A stretch of 5,679 bases of DNA from Pseudomonadota bacterium. Its GTDB lineage: Bacteria; Desulfobacterota; JAPLJL01. Under the pieces are notes generated by a model. It did not search any database. It was not told the origin of the DNA and worked only from the letters and a program-made list of their open reading frames with translations. Both the position numbers and the translations under genes were made by a program. Of this stretch, positions 1 through 4,450 are shown in pieces (the first letter of the stretch is position 1; each line of letters opens with the position of its first letter). The DNA is taken from positions 1 through 5,679 of the forward strand of contig JAPLJL010000059.1 in NCBI GenBank assembly GCA_026388615.1, written 5' to 3'.

Positions 1-525
1 GAGCGCCTTTTCAGCTCCCTCACGGAAAAAGACCGGGATATCGTAGCCGGGGTGGTTTTTCCGGGCGGCTGGTATCCGACGAATACCTTTGGCCGCTGTC
101 TGACGGCTGTCTTCGAGGTCCTGGGTGAAAAGAACCCGGAAAACGCGCGGACCTGGGGCAAGATTTTCGGAGGGAAGATCTTTTCCGATGTTTACAAGGA
201 AATTTCCTACAGCGTTGCTGACGATGTCCCGGACGCGCTGAAGAGGTTTATCCTGATTTCCAAAACATTTTTTTCCGCTTCCAGCCTGGAATTGATCGCC
301 CTGGATCGGCAAAGCGCCCGCCTGCGGGTAACCCGGGTTCCGGATCTCCCCGCGGTTTCCATCTATTTTCATGTTCTCTCCGGGTGCCTCGAGGCTTATA
401 TCGAACTGGCCGGGGGGGGAAATGCCCGGGGGCGGATTTTTCCCAAACCGAAGACAACAATAAAAAGGAAGTGGCTTTCAGCGCGCGCTGGGATTGATCG
501 AAAAGAAGTGGTTTCCGAGCGTTAG
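1..525 (+). CDS. DUF2378/TIGR02265-like protein, 5'-truncated, apparent frameshift near the 3' end
   Basis: The frame is open from the first base, so the gene begins upstream of the window; an internal GTG at 52 is not a convincing start. The visible part has a Trp-Tyr-Pro segment (residues 24-26 from the window edge), helical segments, and a beta-type stretch (SARLRVTRV) followed by a helix ending LEAYIELAGG. This order resembles the small DUF2378/TIGR02265 proteins of myxobacteria and relatives, which have no known function; I recognise it by pattern only. The open frame ends at TAG 523-525 with a basic, unstructured-looking tail. After the G run at 412-419, frame 3 instead reads KCPGADFSQT, then an acidic/Lys stretch, then EVAFSARWD and TGA at 495-497. 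That strand ending in Trp looks like the native C-terminus, giving about 165 residues in the window. The gene is therefore frameshifted, slippage-dependent, or affected by a sequencing error. It converges on the solute-binding gene. Family call is tentative; coding status is fairly sure. Confidence 0.6.
   Translation, partial: ERLFSSLTEKDRDIVAGVVFPGGWYPTNTFGRCLTAVFEVLGEKNPENARTWGKIFGGKIFSDVYKEISYSVADDVPDALKRFILISKTFFSASSLELIALDRQSARLRVTRVPDLPAVSIYFHVLSGCLEAYIELAGGGNARGRIFPKPKTTIKRKWLSARAGIDRKEVVSER
412..419 (+). other. Poly-G run (8 G) at the apparent frameshift point
   Basis: Eight consecutive G bases follow GCC and precede AAATGC. With eight, translation stays in frame 1 and runs to TAG at 523-525. 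With nine, or six, or with a -1 slip, it enters frame 3 and ends at TGA 495-497 with a more protein-like tail. Such runs are prone to replication slippage, transcriptional slippage and base-calling error; the sequence alone cannot tell these apart. Confidence 0.7.
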
Positions 526-555
526 GTTCCGGTAAATCACCTGCAATATTTTTTT
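508..555 (+). terminator. Weak possible terminator for the first gene
   Basis: An imperfect 10-bp stem can form between 508-517 (GTGGTTTCCG) and 530-540 (CGGTAAATCAC), with one G-T pair and one bulge. A run of seven T lies at 549-555. The 8-base gap between stem and T run is long for an intrinsic terminator. The stem starts 11 bases after the TGA at 495-497 but would contain the frame-1 TAG in its loop, which fits the shorter, frameshift-corrected gene better. Confidence 0.25.
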
Positions 556-645
556 CGTAGGGAAGCCCCTCCCTGGCCGACCCGATAGGTCGTCTCGGGC
601 AGGCCGCGGCTCCCTCCTTCGGGCGGCCGTTGAAGGCCGCCCGAA
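556..645. repeat. GC-rich palindromic intergenic element (two hairpins)
   Basis: The spacer between the convergent genes holds two foldable units. The first, about 559-614, is imperfect and includes the small stem CGACC/GGTCG (578-582 with 588-592). The second is a perfect 11-bp stem, TTCGGGCGGCC at 618-628 with GGCCGCCCGAA at 635-645, loop GTTGAA. Neither flank carries a T run on either strand, so this is not a standard intrinsic terminator, though a strong hairpin between convergent genes could help stop transcription or block RNA decay. The arrangement is like REP-type dispersed palindromes. Copy number elsewhere in the genome is unknown. Confidence 0.5.
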
Positions 646-711
646 CATTATACAAATCAAAACATTTTTAGGGTTTGTATCGGTTATTCCCGGAAGACCG
701 GGGGGAAATAT

Positions 712-1947
712 TTATTCCAGAGCTTCTTTCTTCCCGGCCCGGAACTGGGTCAGCCGGTCCCGGATGCCGGCGAGCAGGGCCGCCGGGTAAAGTCGGCCGG
801 AGAATTCTTCCCAGACCCGCGCGGTGGTGAGAAACATCCGGGCCCGGTCGCTTTCCGCGAGTCTGACCTTTTTCATCCCCCGTTTTTCAAAACCGTCCAG
901 GCACTGGGTTTCGAATCCGCGGATGGATTGGGCCCAGTCTTTTTCCGGAACCCGGAAAACCCCGGCCAGGATTCCGGACAAGTCCTTCGGCGATTCGAAT
1001 CTCAGGCCCCGGCTCCAGGCTACCAGCTTGCGGGCCGCCTCGAGGAGATGCTTATCCTTGAGCCCGAGTTTGGCGGTAATTGATTCCTCCGTGACTTCCT
1101 TCTGGAACTTTTCGAATTGTTTTTTCAGCAGCTCGAAGTCCCGGGGATTGCGCTCCAGTCTGTCGATGATCCGCTGCAGCGCTTTTTGGTCCAGGAATCC
1201 GGTCGAAACCCCGTAGAACCAGGGAAAATCCAGATAATAATTGATGTAGGTGTTCGTATGGGTGGCCAGGAGCCAGGGAGCGGGACCGGCTCCGGCGTTG
1301 GTTTTCCCGGTAATGATCGAATCAGCGAGCTCGGGGACCGGAACCGGAAAGGAGTTAAGCCCGAGGTCGAGGAAGGATTTTTCCTGGATTTCTCCGAACC
1401 AGGAGAAGATTTTAAATTGACGGATCGAATTCAGGGCAGAAGGGTCTCCCACGCTGAAGAAATAGAGAAACCCGGTATCAATGAGGAAAAGCAGAATCAG
1501 GTCCTGCTTTTCGTAAGTCGTTTCAATGTATTTCCGGAGTTTGCCCTCGATAAAATCCACTTCCTCGTAGTTCCGGAAAAGGGTCGGAAGGGAAAGAACG
1601 GACATCTCCGGGACGGCCTTGACCGTGCCCTGGTTGGTGCAAAAGCAGCCGTCCAGCTTTCCCGCCCGGATTTTGTCCACGATCCCGTCATCGTCCCCCC
1701 GGGTTCCGCCGAAGTAGGTTGTCAGCTTCATCCTCCGGCCGAACATTTCATTGAAAAACGGAGTGATCAGCTGGCCCATCATGTCGCTCCAGACGCTGTT
1801 GTCGGGGGACATGGTGCCAAAGGTGAGGATATAGGGGTCGGATCCCGACTCGGCCCGGGCCCGGGGAGCGGGCGGGACGAGCGCCAGGATTATGGCAAAA
1901 AGCAGGATTTTGGGGGCAAGGTCAGGCCGGGATGATAAGCGTCTCAG
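712..1947 (-). CDS. TRAP-type solute-binding protein (DctP family, divergent), CTG start
   Basis: A periplasmic binding protein of the TRAP transporter DctP family, which captures a solute for a DctQ/DctM membrane pair; none is in the window. Signs: YILTFGTMSPDNSVWSDM near the N-terminus, YFGGTRGDD at 78-86, a segment ending LPTLFRNYEEVDF (120-132), then GFLYFFS (159-165), and a C-terminal DRARMFLTTARVWEEF-type helix. From the first ATG (1810-1812) the protein would be 366 residues with no export signal. Extending upstream there is no ATG, GTG or TTG before a stop, but a CTG at 1947-1945 gives 411 residues, with MRRL, a hydrophobic core (LLFAIILALV) and an AxA signal peptidase I site after residue 32 (ARA|ES). 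AAGGA lies 6 bases before this CTG. The CTG overlaps the stop of the upstream gene, implying coupling. The Arg that usually binds a carboxylate in DctP (K-I-R) is replaced here by K-I-F-S-W (179-183), so the ligand may not be a simple acid. Family call firm; start codon likely but unusual. Confidence 0.82.
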   Translation of the reverse strand: MRRLSSRPDLAPKILLFAIILALVPPAPRARAESGSDPYILTFGTMSPDNSVWSDMMGQLITPFFNEMFGRRMKLTTYFGGTRGDDDGIVDKIRAGKLDGCFCTNQGTVKAVPEMSVLSLPTLFRNYEEVDFIEGKLRKYIETTYEKQDLILLFLIDTGFLYFFSVGDPSALNSIRQFKIFSWFGEIQEKSFLDLGLNSFPVPVPELADSIITGKTNAGAGPAPWLLATHTNTYINYYLDFPWFYGVSTGFLDQKALQRIIDRLERNPRDFELLKKQFEKFQKEVTEESITAKLGLKDKHLLEAARKLVAWSRGLRFESPKDLSGILAGVFRVPEKDWAQSIRGFETQCLDGFEKRGMKKVRLAESDRARMFLTTARVWEEFSGRLYPAALLAGIRDRLTQFRAGKKEALE

Positions 1948-2747
1948 GGCTTTTCCTTTCCGAAAAAATCTTCCCGGCGCTTTTTAATCACCTGAACGGT
2001 TTCCTTAATCAGGTCGCAAACCGGACCGTCGGGGCAGGATTCGCAATCTAACGGGTTGCGGCACTCGTAAATATCCTGCCCGATTTTTGAAAATCTTTCC
2101 TTCAGGATTTCCCGGCGGGCCCGGTAAAACCCTTCCGAGAAAGCGACGATTCGCGCCACGGTCTGGGGATCGGAAGTGATAAACACCGCCTCGCAGGCCT
2201 CGACCTCCGGGACCTGGGCAGAGATGGATTGAAAGAGAGCCTGTCCGAGCGCCCGGAAATTGAATCCGCTCTCAATGGATCCTTTGCGCAAGCGGAGCCA
2301 GATCCGGCCCTGGGCCGCCCGATACATGCAGCCGTTGGCCTGATAAGCCTGCGCGATCCGGGAGAAAATCGTCGGATCTTGCCGGTCGGTCAGCCGGCTG
2401 CCGGCGACCAGAATAACCTGGGCGAAAGGATAGGTTCCATGGGGAAGCTGGTTCAAATCGTCACCCAGGATAGTGACCTGGTTCTTATTCACCAGGGCGG
2501 TATCGTCGGTCGAGAGAAGAAGCTGAATCGATGGAAGGGTGGGAGGACCGAGCTCGAGCCAGATCTCGCTTTGCGGGACGAACCCCACCAGGGGCCCGGA
2601 GCTGGACGGTAATTTTTTCCGGGGCTCGGGTGAGGGGGCCGGGGAAAGGGCCTGGGGTTCGATCTGGATTTTCTGGAATTCGGTTTCGGAGCCGAGTTCG
2701 CTCAATAATTTCAAGAAGGAGAGAATCTGAGAATCTAAATTACCCAT
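1944..2747 (-). CDS. Stand-alone acetyl-CoA synthase/CdhC-like protein with C-terminal four-Cys motif
   Basis: 267 residues, cytoplasmic, with no signal peptide or membrane segment. Residues 1-30 are helical and 31-50 a Pro/Ser-rich linker. Residues 52-200 follow the layout I know from the middle domain of acetyl-CoA synthase (AcsB) and archaeal CdhC: a GFVPQ segment, W-L-E-L-G-P-P (63-69), I-L-G-D-D-L (93-98), G-T-Y-P-F-A (104-109), a V-A-G strand, then IWLRLRKG (149-156) and GFNFRALG (161-168). In ACS the next part carries the Ni-Fe-S A-cluster, beginning with FYSC-type sequence, C-x2-C and a third Cys. Here residues 225-248 read DIYEC then C-x5-C-x2-C-x5-C (Cys229, 235, 238, 244), and the protein ends 23 residues later. 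The later A-cluster cysteines and the whole A-cluster domain are absent, so ACS activity is unlikely; binding of an Fe-S cluster or another metal is possible. ATG at 2747 is the only start in the frame and has no Shine-Dalgarno site. Its stop overlaps the next gene's start. Homology call is from motif memory, moderately sure; function unknown. Confidence 0.68.
   Translation of the reverse strand: MGNLDSQILSFLKLLSELGSETEFQKIQIEPQALSPAPSPEPRKKLPSSSGPLVGFVPQSEIWLELGPPTLPSIQLLLSTDDTALVNKNQVTILGDDLNQLPHGTYPFAQVILVAGSRLTDRQDPTIFSRIAQAYQANGCMYRAAQGRIWLRLRKGSIESGFNFRALGQALFQSISAQVPEVEACEAVFITSDPQTVARIVAFSEGFYRARREILKERFSKIGQDIYECRNPLDCESCPDGPVCDLIKETVQVIKKRREDFFGKEKP
1945..1958 (-). promoter_or_regulatory. 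Ribosome binding site and CTG start of the solute-binding gene
   Basis: On the minus strand AAGGA (1958-1954) stands 6 bases before CTG (1947-1945), inside the last codons of the upstream gene, whose TGA shares bases with the CTG (CTGA). Spacing and purine content fit a real Shine-Dalgarno site. It decides the start because it alone yields a complete signal peptide. Confidence 0.6.
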
Positions 2748-2758
2748 ATAAATATTTA

Positions 2759-2786
2759 CGATTGACGAATGACGATTGACGATTGA
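2759..2786. repeat. 7-bp tandem array (CGATTGA x4, one variant)
   Basis: Four back-to-back heptamers: CGATTGA, CGAATGA, CGATTGA, CGATTGA. The array lies only 11 bases upstream of the ATG of the ACS-like gene (minus strand), where a ribosome binding site is expected and none is seen. Copy-number change could alter the leader of that gene. Confidence 0.75.
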
Positions 2787-2870
2787 AAAATAGGATTCAA
2801 GGTTAAACTTTAAAATGAGTAATTAAGCCTTAATCGAATTAAATTCCTCTTTCGCTGCTTGACTCTGCAA

Positions 2871-2895
2871 ATCGGAAATCCGATATCGTCGATAT
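2871..2895. repeat. Two short adjoining inverted repeats
   Basis: ATCGGA-AA-TCCGAT occupies 2871-2884 and ATATC-GTC-GATAT occupies 2883-2895. They lie in the AT-rich spacer upstream of the ACS-like gene and could be an operator or a small hairpin. I see no regulator gene nearby to link to them. Confidence 0.4.
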
Positions 2896-2898
2896 TAT

Positions 2899-2924
2899 TT
2901 GACGTTCATTCGACATTCGTCAAT
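2899..2924. repeat. Inverted repeat TTGACG/CGTCAA over degenerate heptamers
   Basis: TTGACG at 2899-2904 and CGTCAA at 2918-2923 are complementary arms around 13 bases that contain CATTCGA and CATTCGT, heptamers related to those at 2759-2786 in reverse orientation. The 11 bases at 2914-2924 are the exact reverse complement of 2761-2771. On the minus strand TTGACG could serve as a -35 box for the ACS-like gene, with AAATAA 17 bases further on, but that -10 is poor. Confidence 0.45.
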
Positions 2925-2925
2925 C

Positions 2926-2957
2926 CCTCCGGGCCGTAGGCCCTACAGGGCCGGAGG
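2926..2957. repeat. Imperfect GC-rich hairpin after the acyl-CoA dehydrogenase gene
   Basis: CCTCCGG (2926-2932) and CCGGAGG (2951-2957) pair, with GTAGG (2936-2940) and CCTAC (2942-2946) forming an inner stem. It sits 16 bases beyond the stop of the dehydrogenase gene on the minus strand. No T run follows on that strand, so it may stabilise or end the transcript but is not a classic intrinsic terminator. Confidence 0.4.
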
Positions 2958-2973
2958 CGTAAATCGTCAATTT

Positions 2974-4218
2974 TTATAGATCAAGGTCATAGTAGGCCCG
3001 GCAGATGTCGAAGCGGCCGAGCTGGGCGCCGCCTTCCCAAAGCTGGATAATCTTGCAGTCGCGCCAGTATTTCTCCACGTCGTAATCGCGGGTGTAACCA
3101 TAGGAGCCCATGAGCTCCATGGCCCGGTTGGTGACCATCACCGCCATGTCCGCGGCGTAGACCTTGGCGATTGAAGCCCGGGAAAGCTGCTCGGCGGAAT
3201 GCCGGGCCCCGTATACCTCCGGCCGGTCGAACTTGTAGGCGGCCTGGACGTAAAAGGAACGGGCGGTTTCAATCCCGATGATCATGTCGGCCAGCATCCC
3301 GGCGGCGATGGAGTGCTGGCGGATCGGCTTGGGGGTGACGCCCACCACCCGGTCGGTGGTGAAATCCATCACCCGCTCGAAGGCCCCCTGGGCGTTCCCG
3401 ACCGACATCGCCGCGCTTCCGATCCGGCCCAGGGCCAGATTGACATGAAACAGCTCGGCGTCCCGGCCCGGGCCGGCCGCCCGGTATTCCAGGGGAACCC
3501 GGACATTGTCCATATAGGTGGTGGTATTGCGGTCGCCCTGCATCCCGGCTTTATTCTCGAACTTGCCGAAAGAGAGGCCGGGGGTAGGGCAGGGGACGTA
3601 AATCAGGGCGACCCCTTCGTCCCCCAGGCCGGGATCGGTGGTGCAGACCATCAGATAAAGATCGGAAATCCCGGAGTTGGTGGCCCAGATCTTCTGGCCG
3701 TTCAGAACCCATTGATTGCCTTCCCGGCGGGCGGTGGTCCTGATCCGGCGGCCCTGGTTTTTTATGTCTTCGATATCGCAGCCGCCCCCGCCTTTGGGGC
3801 CGCCCGACTCGGTCATGTTGAAGCATCCGATTTTCACGTTGTCGCCGCAGAAGAGGGGGGCGAAGTCGTCCAGGACCCTTTTGTTAGGGGCGAGCAGGGC
3901 GGGGTAAATCGCCCAGGTGCAGCAGGAAACCGCCACCGCGATCCCGCTGTCGGCCCGAGCGATCTCTTCGATGGCCAGGAAGGAGGTGACCGTGGAGGTG
4001 ACGCCGCCTCCGCCGTATTCCGCCGGCCAGACGGCCCGGACCATCCCGAGGTCGGCCAGGCCCTGGAGAATGCGGTGAACGATTACGTGGTCATGGTCGT
4101 CGTCAATCTTCTGCCGGACCGGCATGATTTCGGCCTCGCAGTAGTTCTGAAGGAGATCGATCAGGATTTTATCTTCTTCACCCAGAATTTCGTTTAAGAG
4201 TTTATCCCGGTAAATCAT
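2974..4218 (-). CDS. Acyl-CoA dehydrogenase (FAD-dependent)
   Basis: 414 residues, close to the family's usual 380-400. It should catalyse alpha,beta-dehydrogenation of an acyl-CoA in the cytoplasm, passing electrons to electron-transfer flavoprotein. Domain order is normal: N-terminal helical domain (about 15-130) with W-P-A-E-Y-G-G-G (64-71), the middle beta domain with N-M-T-E (134-137) and NGQKIWATNSG (173-183), and the C-terminal helical domain from about 255 with G-R-I-G-S-A (264-269), YWRDCKI and LWEGGAQLGR (393-402). Glu395 in W-E-G-G matches the position of the catalytic base Glu376 of medium-chain acyl-CoA dehydrogenase. The flavin-contacting T-E-P-x-A-G-S-D motif is replaced by a Gly-rich version about five residues longer (TESGGPKGGGGCD, 136-148). 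ATG at 4218 is backed by AAGGAGG five bases upstream. Transcribed away from the racemase-like gene. Chain type of the substrate cannot be read; family call is firm. Confidence 0.95.
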   Translation of the reverse strand: MIYRDKLLNEILGEEDKILIDLLQNYCEAEIMPVRQKIDDDHDHVIVHRILQGLADLGMVRAVWPAEYGGGGVTSTVTSFLAIEEIARADSGIAVAVSCCTWAIYPALLAPNKRVLDDFAPLFCGDNVKIGCFNMTESGGPKGGGGCDIEDIKNQGRRIRTTARREGNQWVLNGQKIWATNSGISDLYLMVCTTDPGLGDEGVALIYVPCPTPGLSFGKFENKAGMQGDRNTTTYMDNVRVPLEYRAAGPGRDAELFHVNLALGRIGSAAMSVGNAQGAFERVMDFTTDRVVGVTPKPIRQHSIAAGMLADMIIGIETARSFYVQAAYKFDRPEVYGARHSAEQLSRASIAKVYAADMAVMVTNRAMELMGSYGYTRDYDVEKYWRDCKIIQLWEGGAQLGRFDICRAYYDLDL

Positions 4219-4223
4219 GAATG

Positions 4224-4230
4224 CCTCCTT
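4224..4230 (-). promoter_or_regulatory. Strong ribosome binding site of the dehydrogenase gene
   Basis: AAGGAGG on the minus strand, five bases before the ATG at 4218, a near-perfect match to the anti-Shine-Dalgarno sequence. It fixes the start and suggests strong translation, unlike the ACS-like gene, which has none. Confidence 0.85.
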
Positions 4231-4251
4231 TTTCCCCTGGGGATGAAACTG

Positions 4252-4265
4252 GAATTCTCGAATTC
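4252..4265. promoter_or_regulatory. Possible operator: GAATTC-TC-GAATTC
   Basis: Two GAATTC palindromes separated by two bases lie between the predicted minus-strand -10 box and the ribosome binding site of the dehydrogenase. The position would suit a repressor site or a leader hairpin. No regulator is encoded in the window, so this is only a candidate. Confidence 0.3.
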
Positions 4266-4284
4266 TACCTAAAACCCGGTTGTA

Positions 4285-4313
4285 AATATATATTATGCAA
4301 AATATTTCTTCAG
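4285..4313 (-). promoter_or_regulatory. Candidate sigma-70-type promoter for the dehydrogenase
   Basis: On the minus strand a -35-like CTGAAG (4313-4308) is followed after 17 bases by TATATT (4290-4285), a 5 of 6 match to the -10 consensus. The -35 is weak (3 of 6). It would leave a leader of roughly 60 bases before the ATG. Surrounding sequence is strongly AT-rich. Confidence 0.4.
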
Positions 4314-4366
4314 ACGTGCGCCCGAAATGAGGTTTCTCCCTGTCTCTTCACCCGGCCAATAACTTC

Positions 4367-4395
4367 TTGACGGAAAGAAACGTAATAATTAAGAT
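4367..4395 (+). promoter_or_regulatory. Candidate sigma-70-type promoter for the racemase-like gene
   Basis: TTGACG (4367-4372, 5 of 6 to TTGACA) and TAAGAT (4390-4395, 4 of 6 to TATAAT) with an ideal 17-base spacer, about 55 bases before the ATG at 4451. The spacer and downstream bases are AT-rich. It is separate from the minus-strand promoter, so the divergent genes have non-overlapping core promoters. Confidence 0.5.
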
Positions 4396-4410
4396 CATTT
4401 CGCCTAATTT

Positions 4411-4438
4411 ATCGGGAGTCGGCAGTCAGGAATCGGGA
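4411..4438. repeat. Degenerate 7-bp tandem array in the racemase-like leader
   Basis: Four heptamers in register: ATCGGGA, GTCGGCA, GTCAGGA, ATCGGGA, followed by GGGAG. The array runs into the ribosome binding site (GGGAGGGAG, 4434-4442) ahead of the ATG at 4451, so the repeat may have supplied the Shine-Dalgarno bases. It has the same period as the array at 2759-2786 but a different unit. Confidence 0.55.
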
Positions 4439-4450
4439 GGGAGATAGATA

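Noticed and set aside
248..655. A minus-strand open frame across the end of the first gene and the palindromes
   Set aside because: It crosses the hairpin element, is Arg/Pro-rich and has no motif; the plus-strand frame has better protein character.
689..702. Hairpin CCCGG-AAGA-CCGGG just after the solute-binding gene, considered as its terminator
   Set aside because: The stem is only five base pairs and no T run follows on the minus strand.
1117..1935. A 272-codon open frame on the plus strand opposite the solute-binding gene
   Set aside because: No family features, and it lies almost wholly over the well-supported minus-strand gene.
2759..2975. Repeats considered as a small CRISPR array or attachment site
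   Set aside because: Units are 7 bp, contiguous and without spacers, and there is no cas, integrase or tRNA gene nearby.
3199..4197. A 332-codon open frame on the plus strand opposite the acyl-CoA dehydrogenase
   Set aside because: Composition is Gly/Pro/Asp/Val-rich and motif-free, as expected for the complement of a GC-rich gene; the opposite strand has an intact enzyme with a strong ribosome binding site.
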